Assembly (NCBI RefSeq): GCF_001717955.1
Contig: NZ_CP014168.1
Span: 3,813,501 to 3,877,500, forward strand
DNA length: 64,000 bases
Origin: Sphingomonas panacis
GTDB taxonomy: Bacteria > Pseudomonadota > Alphaproteobacteria > Sphingomonadales > Sphingomonadaceae
Direction of reading: 5' to 3'
The notes under the pieces are model-generated. The model was not told the origin of the DNA, searched no databases, and was given only the letters and a program-made list of their open reading frames with translations. The translations under genes were made by a program, and so were the position numbers. This document shows, piece by piece, positions 52,012 through 60,896 of this stretch (its first letter is position 1; each line of letters starts with the position of its first letter).

Positions 52012-52038
52012 TGTCACATCCGGGCCCGCTCGCTCGTC
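52012..52038 (+). promoter_or_regulatory. ECF41-type sigma factor promoter
   Basis: TGTCACA (52012-52018), a 16-bp spacer and CGTC (52035-52038) match the promoter motif described for ECF41 sigma factors (TGTCACA-N16-CGTC). It lies 29 bp before the start of the two-gene unit encoding a CMD protein and an ECF41 sigma factor, indicating autoregulation. Confidence 0.85.
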
Positions 52039-52067
52039 AGGTCTGCATACCCTGAAGGAGCCTGACG

Positions 52068-52523
52068 ATGACCACTCGCGTAAACTATTTCGCCGCCGCG
52101 CCCGAGCTGATGAAGGCATGGTTCGCCTTCTCCACCCAGGTCGCCCAGAGCGGCCTCGAAAAGCCCTTGCTCGAACTCGTCAAGATCCGCGCCTCGCAGA
52201 TCAACGGCTGCGCGAATTGCCTCAACATGCACACCTATGAAGCGCGCCAGGCTGGCGAGACCGAACAGCGTATCGCGCTGATCGCCGCATGGCAGGACGC
52301 GCCGGTGTTCAGCCCCCGCGAACGCGCCGCGCTCGACTGGACCGATCATCTGACGCAGATTGCCACAAGGCGCGCGCCGGCCGATGTCTATGCCGCGCTC
52401 GCGGCGCAGTTCAGCAAGGAGGAACAGGTGAAGCTGACGATGGCGATCAGCGTGATCAACACGTGGAACCGGATCGCGATCGGCTTCGACATGTTCGATC
52501 CGAGCTACGGCTGGAAAGCGTGA
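52068..52523 (+). CDS. Carboxymuconolactone decarboxylase-family protein (AhpD-like), ECF41 partner
   Basis: A 151-residue CMD/AhpD-like protein with the redox motif CANCLNMH (Cys48, Cys51, His55) in [20 protein letters not shown], an E-x-CxxC-x-x-x-H arrangement. Such proteins act as peroxidase or disulfide-type redox proteins in the cytoplasm. CMD proteins are the commonest partners of ECF41 sigma factors (the COE genes). It is the first gene after the ECF41 promoter, with GAAGGAG upstream of the ATG at 52068, and its stop overlaps the sigma factor GTG. Confidence 0.93.
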   Translation: MTTRVNYFAAAPELMKAWFAFSTQVAQSGLEKPLLELVKIRASQINGCANCLNMHTYEARQAGETEQRIALIAAWQDAPVFSPRERAALDWTDHLTQIATRRAPADVYAALAAQFSKEEQVKLTMAISVINTWNRIAIGFDMFDPSYGWKA

Positions 52524-53374
52524 GCGGCAACCCCGCCGACTTTGGCGCGCAGCGGCCGATGCTGCTGCGCGTCGCCTACCGCATGCTCGGCTCGGTCGCC
52601 GATGCCGAGGATGTGGTGCAGGACGCGTGGCTGCGCTGGACCGCGGCCGATCGCGGCGACGTGGCCGTTCCCGCCGCTTTCCTGCGCCGGACGGTGACCC
52701 GGCTTTGCCTCGATCACCTCAAATCGGCGCGCGTGCAGCGCGAGGATTATGTCGGCCAATGGCTGCCCGAGCCGATCGTCGAGGATACGCCCGACGATGA
52801 CGTGACATTGCCGCTGATGCTCGCGCTCGAACGGCTCTCCCCGCTCGAACGCGCCGCCTTCCTGCTGCATGATGTGTTCGGCGAGCGTTTCGAGGACGTC
52901 GCCGATGCGCTCGGCCGGGATGCCGCCGCCTGTCGGCAGCTCGCCGCGCGGGCACGGGCGCACGTCCGCACCGAGCGGCCACGCTATCCGGTCGATCGCG
53001 CGCACGGACTGGAGATCGCGCACGCCTTCTTCGCGGCGGCACGCGGCGGCGAGATCGGCAAGCTCGGCGCGCTGCTCGCCGGCGACGCGGCGATGTATTC
53101 GGACGGCGGCGGCAAGCGCCCGGCGGTGGCGCGAGTCATCCACGGCCCGGACGAGATCACCCGCACCCACGCCGCGCTGGCGAAGCTGGCGCGCGACCGC
53201 ACGGTACACCTGCTGCGCTACACGCTCGTCAACGGCTTGCCCGGCTTCGTCACGCGCGAACCCGACGGTATCCTGCAGACCACCGCGCTGCTGATCGAGG
53301 ACGGGCGCATCAAGGCGATCTACGTGATGCGCAACCCCGACAAGCTCCGCCATCTCGCGCATCTGGACAGTTGA
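52520..53374 (+). CDS. ECF41-family RNA polymerase sigma factor with C-terminal SnoaL-like domain
   Basis: A 284-residue extracytoplasmic-function sigma factor. Region sigma2 covers residues ~10-75 (VAYRMLGSVADAEDVVQDAW) and sigma4 ~95-150 (LSPLERAAFLLHDVFGERFE). The long C-terminal extension carries the ECF41 hallmarks WLPEP (81-85), DGGGK (195-199) and NPDKL (272-276). The extension is a SnoaL-like domain that tunes activity in place of an anti-sigma factor. The GTG at 52520 overlaps the CMD stop as GTGA. No anti-sigma gene is adjacent. The signal sensed is unknown. Confidence 0.94.
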   Translation: MSGNPADFGAQRPMLLRVAYRMLGSVADAEDVVQDAWLRWTAADRGDVAVPAAFLRRTVTRLCLDHLKSARVQREDYVGQWLPEPIVEDTPDDDVTLPLMLALERLSPLERAAFLLHDVFGERFEDVADALGRDAAACRQLAARARAHVRTERPRYPVDRAHGLEIAHAFFAAARGGEIGKLGALLAGDAAMYSDGGGKRPAVARVIHGPDEITRTHAALAKLARDRTVHLLRYTLVNGLPGFVTREPDGILQTTALLIEDGRIKAIYVMRNPDKLRHLAHLDS

Positions 53375-53422
53375 CGCACACCGCTTGCGCCCCTGCCCCG
53401 CCCCGGCTAGGCCACGGCTTTA

Positions 53423-54409
53423 ATGCAACCTTCAGATCACCGCCCCGCTTCGCAGATTGCCGGAAGCGCCGTCTTCCCGCATCGGCACCTCACCGGCATC
53501 GACGGCCTTCAGCCGCACGAGATCATGTTCCTGCTCGACGAGGCGGAACATTGGGTGGAGGCCAACCGCAACCGCACCAAGAGCGACAAGCGGCTCGAGG
53601 GCCTCACGCAGATCAACGCCTTCTTCGAGAACAGCACGCGCACGCTGCTCAGCTTCGAAATCGCCGGCAAACGGCTCGGCGCGGACGTGGTCAACATGCA
53701 CGCCGCGCAATCGAGCGTGAAGAAGGGCGAAACGCTGATCGACACGGCGATGACGCTCAACGCGATGCGCGCCGATGTGATCGTCATCCGCCATATGTCG
53801 AGCGGCGCGGTGCGGCTGATCGCGGGCAAGGTCGATTGCCCGGTGCTCAACGCGGGTGACGGCCAGCACGAACACCCCACGCAGGCGCTGCTCGATGCGC
53901 TGACGATCCGGCGGCGGCGCGGCCACATCGCCGGGCAGACCGTGGTGATCTGCGGCGACATCCTGCACAGCCGCGTCGCGCGCTCGAACATCCTCGCGCT
54001 GACCGCGCTCGCCGCGCGCGTGCGGGTCTGTGCGCCCTCGACGCTGATGCCGGTCGATATCGAGAAGATGGGCGTCACCGCCTACACCGATTTCGATGCG
54101 GCGCTGGAGGGCGCGGACGTGGTGATGATGCTCCGGCTCCAGAACGAGCGCATGGCGGGTGGCTTCATCCCCTCGAACAGCGAGTTCCACTTGCGCTACG
54201 GCCTGACGCCGGCACGGCTGGCGCGGGCGCCGGGCGCGCTGGTGATGCATCCCGGGCCGATGAACCGCGGCGTCGAGATCGATTCGGCGGTGGCGGACCA
54301 TCCCGAGCAATCGGCGATTACCGAACAGGTCGAAATGGGGGTGGCGGTGCGAATGGCCTGCCTTGATGTGCTGACCAGGCGTGCGCGCGGCGTGGAGGGC
54401 TGGGCATGA
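53423..54409 (+). CDS. pyrB: Aspartate carbamoyltransferase catalytic chain
   Basis: A 328-residue enzyme that joins carbamoyl phosphate and aspartate in pyrimidine synthesis. The carbamoyl-phosphate signature is [18 protein letters not shown], and [26 protein letters not shown] and MLRLQNERM are further active-site segments. The ending [12 protein letters not shown] is typical. It is the class of PyrB found fused in complexes with an inactive DHOase-like PyrC'; that partner overlaps it by 4 bp (54406-54409). The carbamoyl phosphate supplier CarB is encoded at 61.5-64 kb. Confidence 0.96.
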   Translation: MQPSDHRPASQIAGSAVFPHRHLTGIDGLQPHEIMFLLDEAEHWVEANRNRTKSDKRLEGLTQINAFFENSTRTLLSFEIAGKRLGADVVNMHAAQSSVKKGETLIDTAMTLNAMRADVIVIRHMSSGAVRLIAGKVDCPVLNAGDGQHEHPTQALLDALTIRRRRGHIAGQTVVICGDILHSRVARSNILALTALAARVRVCAPSTLMPVDIEKMGVTAYTDFDAALEGADVVMMLRLQNERMAGGFIPSNSEFHLRYGLTPARLARAPGALVMHPGPMNRGVEIDSAVADHPEQSAITEQVEMGVAVRMACLDVLTRRARGVEGWA

Positions 54410-55632
54410 ACCGCACCATAGCGCTGCTCAACGCCACGCTCGTCTGCCCGCTCGCAGGCGTCAGCAAGGGCGGTATCCTGATCGTCGACGATCGCATCGC
54501 CGCGACCGGGCTGTTCGAAGTGCCCGAAGCCGCCGAGCGGATCGATTGCAAGGGCAAGCTGCTCGCCCCCGCGATCGTCGATCTCGGCGTGTTCGCGATC
54601 GACCTGCCGGCGTTCCACAGGGGCGGCATCGTCCGCGTCGGGCTGATGCCCGATCAGTCGCCGGTGCTCGACAACCCCGGCCTCGTCCAGCGTGCCGCGC
54701 TGATCGGGCGGCCCGATCTGTGGATTCACCCGATCGCCGCCGCGACGCGTGGCCTCGCCGGCAAGGATCTCGCCGAAATGGCGATCAACTGCGCGGCGGG
54801 TGCCCGCGCGGTCGGCACCGGAGCGACGTGGATCGCCGACTCGGGCGTGATGCGCAAGGTGCTCGCCTATGCCGGCGATCTCGGCCTGACCGTGATCGCG
54901 CATGCCGAGGACGCCGGTATAGTCGGCGCAGCGGTCGCCACCGCCGGCGAAACCGCGACCCGCATGGGCCTGCCCGCCGCCCCCGCCATCGCGGAAGCGC
55001 TCGCGGTCGCGCGTGATCTGATGCTGGCGGAGGAGACCGGCGCGGCGCTCCATATCCGTCAGGTGACCACCGCCGCCGGCTTCGATCTTGTCCGCGCCGC
55101 CAAGCGACGCGGCGTGCGCGTGACGTGCGGCATCACGCCCGCGCATCTGTTCCTGTCCGATATCGCGATGAGCGATTTCCGCACCTTCGCGCGCCTCTCG
55201 CCGCCCTTGCGCGCCGAAAGCGACCGCCGGGCGGCGCTGGCGGCGGTGCAGGACGGCACGATCGACGTGCTGTGCTCGGGCCACGAACCGCGCGGGCCGG
55301 AAGCCAAGCGCCTGCCGTTCGCCGATTCCGATGCGGGCATGGCCGGCGCCGAAACGCTGCTCGCGCTCGCGCTCGGGCTGGTCCGCGAAGACTTGGTGAC
55401 GATCGACCGGCTGTTCGCGCTGCTGGCGCTCAACCCGGCCAAGGTGCTCGGCGTGCCGACCGGATCGCTCACCCTCGGCGCACCCGCCGATCTGCTGCTG
55501 CTCGACGAACATGCGCCGTGGCAGATCGATTCGGATCGGCTCGTCGCCAAGGCCGGCAACACCCCGTTCGACGGCCTGCCCGTTCAGGGCAAGGTGCTGC
55601 GGCTGTTCAAGGGCGGCACAGCGCTGGTCTGA
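54406..55632 (+). CDS. pyrX: Catalytically inactive dihydroorotase-like protein PyrC' (PyrX)
   Basis: A 408-residue amidohydrolase-fold protein homologous to dihydroorotase. The first metal motif D-x-H-x-H is replaced by IVDLGVF (residues 57-63). The later Asp of the DH-x-PH motif is missing in CSGHEPRG (290-297). His166 (IAHAED) and His216 (LHIRQVTTA) remain. With the HxH pair and Asp absent it should not bind the dinuclear zinc centre. In Pseudomonas and relatives, such PyrC' chains act as non-catalytic subunits needed to assemble active PyrB dodecamers. Its overlap with pyrB supports that role; a separate catalytic DHOase must be encoded elsewhere. Confidence 0.88.
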   Translation: MNRTIALLNATLVCPLAGVSKGGILIVDDRIAATGLFEVPEAAERIDCKGKLLAPAIVDLGVFAIDLPAFHRGGIVRVGLMPDQSPVLDNPGLVQRAALIGRPDLWIHPIAAATRGLAGKDLAEMAINCAAGARAVGTGATWIADSGVMRKVLAYAGDLGLTVIAHAEDAGIVGAAVATAGETATRMGLPAAPAIAEALAVARDLMLAEETGAALHIRQVTTAAGFDLVRAAKRRGVRVTCGITPAHLFLSDIAMSDFRTFARLSPPLRAESDRRAALAAVQDGTIDVLCSGHEPRGPEAKRLPFADSDAGMAGAETLLALALGLVREDLVTIDRLFALLALNPAKVLGVPTGSLTLGAPADLLLLDEHAPWQIDSDRLVAKAGNTPFDGLPVQGKVLRLFKGGTALV

Positions 55633-55691
55633 CGCCGCATGTGTCGATCTGCGATAGAAGCGCAAAGCACGATTCGGTTGGGCAAATAGGC

Positions 55692-57041
55692 ATGACGAAG
55701 AGCATCGCGATCATCGGCGGCGGGTTTTCGGGCACGCTCGCCGCCATCAACCTGCTTCGGCATTGCGAGTCGCGACTGGTGCTGATCGAACGCCACCCGC
55801 TCGCGGGCGAGGGGCTGGCCTATGGCGCGGCGCACCCCGCGCACCTGCTCAACGTCCGCGCCGCCAACATGAGCGCCTTCCCCGACGATCCCGGCCATTT
55901 CCACCGTTGGGTCGCAGCGCAGGCGCCGGGCGGCGATCCCAACCCGTTCGTGCCCCGGCTGCGCTACGGCGAGTATCTGCGCGAACTGCTCGACGAGGCC
56001 CGCCACGCGGCGGACGGTCGGCTGGAGATCGTGCGCGGCGACGCGGTCGATGTGATCCGCGACGGCGACACGACGCAGGTCGTGCTGGCCGATGGACGGC
56101 GGATCGGTGTGGATACGGCGATGCTCGCGATCGGCAATTTGCCGCCGCACCCGCAGCCGGGCACCGCCGGCCTGCCCGAGCGGCTGTACGCGCCCGATCC
56201 GTGGGCGCCGGGCGCGCTCGACGGGCTCGGCGACGACGATACCGTGCTCGCGCTCGGCACCGGGCTGACGATGGTCGATGTCGTGCTGGCGCTGCGCGCG
56301 CGCGGGTTCGCCGGGCGGATCGTCGCGATGTCGCGGCGCGGGCTGCTGCCGCATCCGCACGCCGCCGCCGCGCCGCCGCCCGATCCGCTCGACGAGCGCC
56401 CGCGCGAAACCGGCTCCGCGCTGCTGCACCGGGTGCGAGCCCGCGCGAACGCGATCGGCTGGCGCGCCGCGATCGACGAACTGCGCCGCTTCACACAGGA
56501 TATGTGGCGCGCGGCGAGCGACCAGGAACGCGCGCGCTTCCTGCGCCATCTCCGCCCGTGGTGGGACGTTCACCGCCACCGCCTCGCCCCCTCGGTGGCC
56601 GAGGCGCTCGCGGCCCTGCGCGACAGCGGCACGCTGACCGTCTGCGCCGGCAAGATTGTCGCCACCGCCAGCGACGGTGACGCGCTGACCGTCACCTGGC
56701 GCCCCCGCACCAGCGCCACGCCCGAGACGCTGCGCATCGCGCGGATGATCAACTGCACCGGCCCGCAAGGCGATCTGCTCCGCGCCGCGGAACCGCTGCT
56801 CCGAGATCTCGTCGCGCGCGGCACGCTCCGGCCCGATACGCTGCGCATCGGCATCGACGTCGATTCGCAAAGCCGCACCATCGCCGCCGACGGCACCAGC
56901 AACGACTGGCTCTACGCGCTCGGCCCGATGACACGCGGCGCCTTCTGGGAGATCGTCGCGGTCCCCGACATCCGCGTCCAGAGCTGGTCGGTCGCGCGCC
57001 GCCTCGCCAACGCGCAATGGGTCGGCGGCGAAGGGCTTTAG
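55692..57041 (+). CDS. FAD/NAD(P)-binding protein (COG4529-like)
   Basis: A 449-residue flavoprotein-like oxidoreductase. The N-terminal dinucleotide fold is IAIIGGGFSGTLAAINLLRH (GxGxxG), followed by GLAYGAAHPAHLLNVRAANM and SAFPDDPGHF, the pattern of the FAD-NAD(P)-binding domain family sometimes named HpnW/YdhS-like. A second Rossmann motif VLALGTGLTMVDVVLAL lies mid-protein. The substrate is unknown. The ATG at 55692 begins right before the Rossmann strand. The epsC gene follows after 60 bp on the same strand. Confidence 0.85.
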   Translation: MTKSIAIIGGGFSGTLAAINLLRHCESRLVLIERHPLAGEGLAYGAAHPAHLLNVRAANMSAFPDDPGHFHRWVAAQAPGGDPNPFVPRLRYGEYLRELLDEARHAADGRLEIVRGDAVDVIRDGDTTQVVLADGRRIGVDTAMLAIGNLPPHPQPGTAGLPERLYAPDPWAPGALDGLGDDDTVLALGTGLTMVDVVLALRARGFAGRIVAMSRRGLLPHPHAAAAPPPDPLDERPRETGSALLHRVRARANAIGWRAAIDELRRFTQDMWRAASDQERARFLRHLRPWWDVHRHRLAPSVAEALAALRDSGTLTVCAGKIVATASDGDALTVTWRPRTSATPETLRIARMINCTGPQGDLLRAAEPLLRDLVARGTLRPDTLRIGIDVDSQSRTIAADGTSNDWLYALGPMTRGAFWEIVAVPDIRVQSWSVARRLANAQWVGGEGL

Positions 57042-57101
57042 AGCGCCCCGCCCGGAAAAGGGTGAGGCGAAGCAAAACTTTCGCACGCCCAACCAACCGG
57101 C

Positions 57102-58130
57102 ATGTTGAAACTCCCAGCGCTTACGTGGACATTCGACCTGACGAGGATCGAAAAGGACACCGCGTTCGTGGGTATCGAAGCGACATCATGGCCGGGAGCA
57201 GCGGCACTCGACGATGCGGTCGCGGCGCTGCGCTCGGCGCGGATCGACTATCGCACCGATCTGCGCGGCGGCCGCACGCCGGTGCCGCTGTTTCCATCCT
57301 CGGGCCGGCTCGCCAACGCGATCGACCATCTCTCGGGCGCGCTCTACCCACGCCGGATCGGTGACTTCGCCGGCCCGGACTCGCAGGAGGATGGCTTCGT
57401 CGCCGATCGTCTCGCGCTCGGCCTCGATCTGCTGCGCGGCGAGATCGCCAAGGAACTCGCCTATTGGCAGGATGAGACCGCAACCCCGTTCGATCCCGAA
57501 CAGCCCGAACTCATCGCGCGCCTGTTCGCCGCCACGCTCGGCGATATCCGCCGGCTGATCGACGCCGATGTCGAAGCCGCGTTCCTCGGCGATCCCGCCG
57601 CGCGCAGCGTCGACGAGATCCTGATCTGCTACCCCGGCGCGATCGCGGTGCGCTATCACCGCATCGCGCACGAACTCCACGCGCTCGGCGCGCCGATCGT
57701 GGCGCGGATCATCTCGGAAATCGCCAACAGCCGCACCGGCATCGATATCCATCCCGGCGCGACGATCGGCCCGAGCTTCTTCATTGATCACGGCACCGGC
57801 GTCGTCATCGGGGAGACCACGATCATCGGCGCGCGTGCGAAACTGTACCAGCACGTCACGCTCGGCGCGCGCAGCCCGCTCGGGCTAACTCACGTGACCC
57901 CGCGCGAACGCTACGCCCGCCATCCCGTGCTGGAGGACGACGTGACGATCTACGCCGGCGCGACGATCCTCGGCCGCGTCACGATCGGGCGCGGTGCGAC
58001 CATCGGCGGCAACGTCTGGCTGCTCGAGGATGTGCCACCCGGCAGCGTCGTCACCCAGCCTGCGGCGAAAATCGCCGACCGCGAAACCGCCGAAGACCTA
58101 CGCGCCGCGCTGTCGGGGCGAAACGCGTGA
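57102..58130 (+). CDS. epsC: Serine O-acetyltransferase EpsC
   Basis: A 342-residue acetyltransferase of the EpsC branch, making O-acetylserine for cysteine synthesis. The helical N-domain includes CYPGAIAVRYHRIAHELHAL, and the left-handed beta-helix C-domain has DIHPGATIGPSFFIDHGTG with the catalytic DHGTG and VVIGETTIIGARAKLYQHVT, then hexapeptide repeats ending NVWLLEDVPPGSVV. It is longer at the N-terminus than CysE. Its stop overlaps the PuuD-like gene by 4 bp, linking sulfur-amino-acid and amidotransferase genes in one transcript. Confidence 0.93.
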   Translation: MLKLPALTWTFDLTRIEKDTAFVGIEATSWPGAAALDDAVAALRSARIDYRTDLRGGRTPVPLFPSSGRLANAIDHLSGALYPRRIGDFAGPDSQEDGFVADRLALGLDLLRGEIAKELAYWQDETATPFDPEQPELIARLFAATLGDIRRLIDADVEAAFLGDPAARSVDEILICYPGAIAVRYHRIAHELHALGAPIVARIISEIANSRTGIDIHPGATIGPSFFIDHGTGVVIGETTIIGARAKLYQHVTLGARSPLGLTHVTPRERYARHPVLEDDVTIYAGATILGRVTIGRGATIGGNVWLLEDVPPGSVVTQPAAKIADRETAEDLRAALSGRNA

Positions 58131-58909
58131 GCGCGTGGTTCAATCCGTGGCCGCGCCAGTCGGGCTGCGCACGCCGCCCCGTGATCGGCGTGTTGTGCTG
58201 CAACGAATTTTCGCAGCGCCCGGTACAGGTGGTGGCGACCCGCTTCGTCCAGCCGCTCGCCGATGTCGCCGGCGTGGCGGTGGTGCTGATCCCGGCGGTG
58301 TCCGACGCATGCGACGCGCTCGCGCTGGTCGACCGGCTCGACGGGCTGCTGCTGACCGGCTCGCGCTCGAACGTCGCCGCCACCCGCTACGGCGCGGCGC
58401 GTGACGATAACGGCCCCGTCGACGAGCAGCGCGACGAGGTGGCGCTTCGCCTCGCCGCGCACATGATCGAGGGCGCGCGCCCGGTGTTCGGCATCTGCCG
58501 GGGCTTGCAGGAATTGAACGTGCTGTTCGGCGGCACGCTCACCGACGGACTCGATTCGGTCCACCATTGCGGCCTCGCCGACGGCACGCACTACGAACGC
58601 CATTTCGACCATCGCCACGATCTCACGCTCACGCCCGGCGGGATGTTGCAGGCGCAGGCGGGGGTCGCCGCCGAAACGGTCAATTCGGTCCATCATCAGG
58701 GCATCGACCGGCTCGGCCACGGCCTCACGATCGAGGCGACCGCCGCCGAGGACGGGCTGATCGAAGCCTTTTCCGCCCAGCCCTGCGGCGCCGACGTGCT
58801 CGCGGTGCAATGGCACCCCGAATGGGACATCGGCACCAGCGCCGCCAGCCGCGCATTCTTCGACCGGATCGGCACGGCGCTCGCCACCAATGTAAGGACT
58901 GTATCATGA
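58127..58909 (+). CDS. Gamma-glutamyl-gamma-aminobutyrate hydrolase-like class I amidotransferase (PuuD-like)
   Basis: A 260-residue peptidase C26 family protein. The nucleophile is Cys124 in FGICRGLQELNVLFGG, with the His230/Glu232 pair in VQWHPEWD, plus LDGLLLTGSRSNV and the VNSVHHQGIDRLG segment. PuuD-type enzymes hydrolyse gamma-glutamyl amides such as gamma-Glu-GABA in polyamine breakdown; other gamma-glutamyl substrates are possible. The GTG at 58127 overlaps epsC and the stop overlaps the symporter ATG (58906-58909), so the three genes are coupled. Confidence 0.9.
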   Translation: MSAWFNPWPRQSGCARRPVIGVLCCNEFSQRPVQVVATRFVQPLADVAGVAVVLIPAVSDACDALALVDRLDGLLLTGSRSNVAATRYGAARDDNGPVDEQRDEVALRLAAHMIEGARPVFGICRGLQELNVLFGGTLTDGLDSVHHCGLADGTHYERHFDHRHDLTLTPGGMLQAQAGVAAETVNSVHHQGIDRLGHGLTIEATAAEDGLIEAFSAQPCGADVLAVQWHPEWDIGTSAASRAFFDRIGTALATNVRTVS

Positions 58910-60213
58910 CCGAGGCTCGCCGCCTCTCCTTCCCCTTCGGCGCGCAGGTCGCGGTCGGCATGGCCGCCGGCATCGCGCTCGGCGTGGTCGCGCGCGGCTA
59001 TGTGACGCCCGAGGCGCCGGGGCCGCTCGCCGAGGCTTTGCGCATCATCGGCGAGAGCTTCGTCCAATTGTTGAAGGCGCTCGTCGCGCCGCTGGTGTTC
59101 ACCGCGATCGTCGCGTCGATCGCCGCGCTCCGCTCGCTCGACAATGCCGCGCGGCTGGTGACATCGACTCTCATCTGGTTCGCGATCACCGCCGCCATCG
59201 CGGTCGCGATCGGCATCACATTGGGCGTGACGATCCAGCCGGGGCTTCACGCCGGCATCGAGCGCGCGGCAGCGGTTCGGCCCGACACGACCGGAAGCTG
59301 GCTCGATTTCCTGCGCGGGCTGATCCCCGCCAACGTGCTGGGTCTCAGCGCATCGACCACGATCAAGGGCGATTCGGTCAAGACCGCGCTGTCGTTCAAC
59401 GTGCTGCAACTCATCGTCGTCGCGGTCGCGATCGGCGCGGCGGCGGTGCGCGTCGGCGAAGCCGGCGCGCCGTTCCTCGCCTTCAACGCCTCCGCTCTCG
59501 CGATCTTCCGCCGGCTGCTGCGCTGGGTGGTGCGGCTGACCCCGATCGGCACGGCGGCGCTGCTCGGCAATGCGATCGTCCACTACGGCTGGCAGTCGCT
59601 CTCGGCGCTCGGCGCGTTCGCCGGCTCGGTCTATCTCGGCCTCGCGCTGGTGCTGCTCGTGGTCTATCCGCTGCTGATGCTCGCCAACGGCATCTCGCCC
59701 GCGCGCTTCTTCGCGGGTGCGTGGCCGGCGATTCAGCTCGGCTTCGTCTCGCGATCTTCGATCGCCACTTTGCCCGTCACCGAACAAGCGGCCGAACGCC
59801 TCGGCGTGCCGCGCAGCTACGCCGCCTTCGCGGTGCCGTTCGCGGCGACCACCAAGATGGACGGCTGCGCCGCGATCTACCCGGCGATCGCCGCGATCTT
59901 CGTCGCGCAATATTTCGGACTGACGCTCGGGGCGGTCGATTACGTGCTGATCGCGCTGGTTTCGGTGCTCGGCTCGGCGGCGACTGCGGGATTGACCGGC
60001 GCGCTGGTGATGCTGACGCTGACGCTCTCGACGCTCGGCCTGCCGCTGGAGGGCGCCGGGCTGCTGCTCGCGATCGACCCGATCCTCGACATGGGCCGCA
60101 CCGCCGTCAACGTCGCCGGGCAGGTGCTGGTGCCGCTGATCGTCGCCAAGCGCGCCGGGCTGGTGGCGACCGAGCTGCCCGACGCGTCCGACGCGAGGCT
60201 CGCCGCCAGCTGA
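58906..60213 (+). CDS. Dicarboxylate/amino acid:cation symporter (DAACS family)
   Basis: A 435-residue inner-membrane transporter of the GltP/DctA family with about eight helices and two re-entrant hairpins. Signatures are FVQLLKALVAPLVFTAIVAS in the N-terminal half, SRSSIATLPVTEQAAERLGV (Ser-rich hairpin 1), AFAVPFAATTKMDGCAAIYP, and DPILDMGRTAVNVAGQVLVP with the substrate-binding Asp and Arg. It imports glutamate, aspartate or C4-dicarboxylates with Na+ or H+. It is the last of the epsC-puuD-symporter chain, consistent with uptake of an acidic amino acid or gamma-glutamyl compound. Confidence 0.93.
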   Translation: MTEARRLSFPFGAQVAVGMAAGIALGVVARGYVTPEAPGPLAEALRIIGESFVQLLKALVAPLVFTAIVASIAALRSLDNAARLVTSTLIWFAITAAIAVAIGITLGVTIQPGLHAGIERAAAVRPDTTGSWLDFLRGLIPANVLGLSASTTIKGDSVKTALSFNVLQLIVVAVAIGAAAVRVGEAGAPFLAFNASALAIFRRLLRWVVRLTPIGTAALLGNAIVHYGWQSLSALGAFAGSVYLGLALVLLVVYPLLMLANGISPARFFAGAWPAIQLGFVSRSSIATLPVTEQAAERLGVPRSYAAFAVPFAATTKMDGCAAIYPAIAAIFVAQYFGLTLGAVDYVLIALVSVLGSAATAGLTGALVMLTLTLSTLGLPLEGAGLLLAIDPILDMGRTAVNVAGQVLVPLIVAKRAGLVATELPDASDARLAAS

Positions 60214-60327
60214 TACGCGCGTCTTTTCCGGGGGGGCGAATATCGCTTCGTTGCAGCGCAGCAGGTTGGAATCCGCGAGCCTCGCCCCTAAGAGGGGCGC
60301 GTCCCCTCCTCCACGGAAAGACCGGTC

Positions 60328-60558
60328 ATGAGCAAACTCCACCTCGTCTTCGGCGGCCGCGTCAGCGATCCGCAGACGCTCGACTTCAACGACACGTCCT
60401 CGCTCGACGTCGTCGGCATCTTCCCCGATTATGCCAGCGCCGAAAAGGCGTGGCGCGCCGCCGCGCAGCGCACCGTCGACGATGCCGAGATGAAGTATGT
60501 CATCGTCCACATGCACCGGCTGCTGGAGCCGGATCTGATGGCACCGCCCGCCGTCTGA
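60328..60558 (+). CDS. DUF4170 domain protein
   Basis: A 76-residue protein matching the small alphaproteobacterial DUF4170 family: KLHLVFGGRVSDPQTLDFND, VVGIFPDYASAEKAWRAAAQ, and the C-terminal AEMKYVIVHMHRLLEPD. The fold is likely alpha/beta; function unknown. GGAAAG lies 7 nt upstream of the ATG. It stands alone between the symporter and a 338-bp gene-free region. Confidence 0.88.
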   Translation: MSKLHLVFGGRVSDPQTLDFNDTSSLDVVGIFPDYASAEKAWRAAAQRTVDDAEMKYVIVHMHRLLEPDLMAPPAV

Positions 60559-60672
60559 GGCGCAGACCGGCTTCGTCGCCGATGCGCGAAGCGCAGCGCC
60601 TAGGCCGGCCGGGGTCGCGCCAGCGAACCCGTCCGACGGCGGCTTTGCCGCCGGCGCTGGTCACCAATACTC

Positions 60673-60758
60673 GTCGCCCCGGCGCAGGCCGGGGCCGCTA
60701 TGTAACTTGGCTGGCCGCCTGCCCCAAACACAGCGGCCCCGGCCTGCGCCGGGGCGAC
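60673..60758. repeat. Palindromic intergenic repeat (family E), perfect 27-bp arms
   Basis: The arms 60673-60699 and 60732-60758 are exact reverse complements. The arm core CCCCGGCGCAGGCCGGGG is itself nearly palindromic. It is the main content of the 338-bp gap between the DUF4170 gene and greA (60559-60896); no gene is seen in the rest, apart from the hairpin at 60865-60885. Confidence 0.9.
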
Positions 60759-60864
60759 GGTGTCGTGTTTCGGCGGACGCGCGCGCAAAACAGCGCGACG
60801 CGGGCGTAAATCCCGCGTCGTCGGTCGGCGCTATAGCGCCGCCGGCCGGGCGCGGCTGAAGCTC

Positions 60865-60885
60865 GGGATCAGCTTCGCTGATCCC
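60865..60885 (-). terminator. Hairpin downstream of greA
   Basis: GGGATCAGC (60865-60873) and GCTGATCCC (60877-60885) form a perfect 9-bp stem with a 3-nt loop, 11 bp after the greA stop. The minus strand lacks a T-tract beyond the stem, so intrinsic termination would be weak. Confidence 0.45.
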
Positions 60886-60896
60886 TTCGCCGCCGC

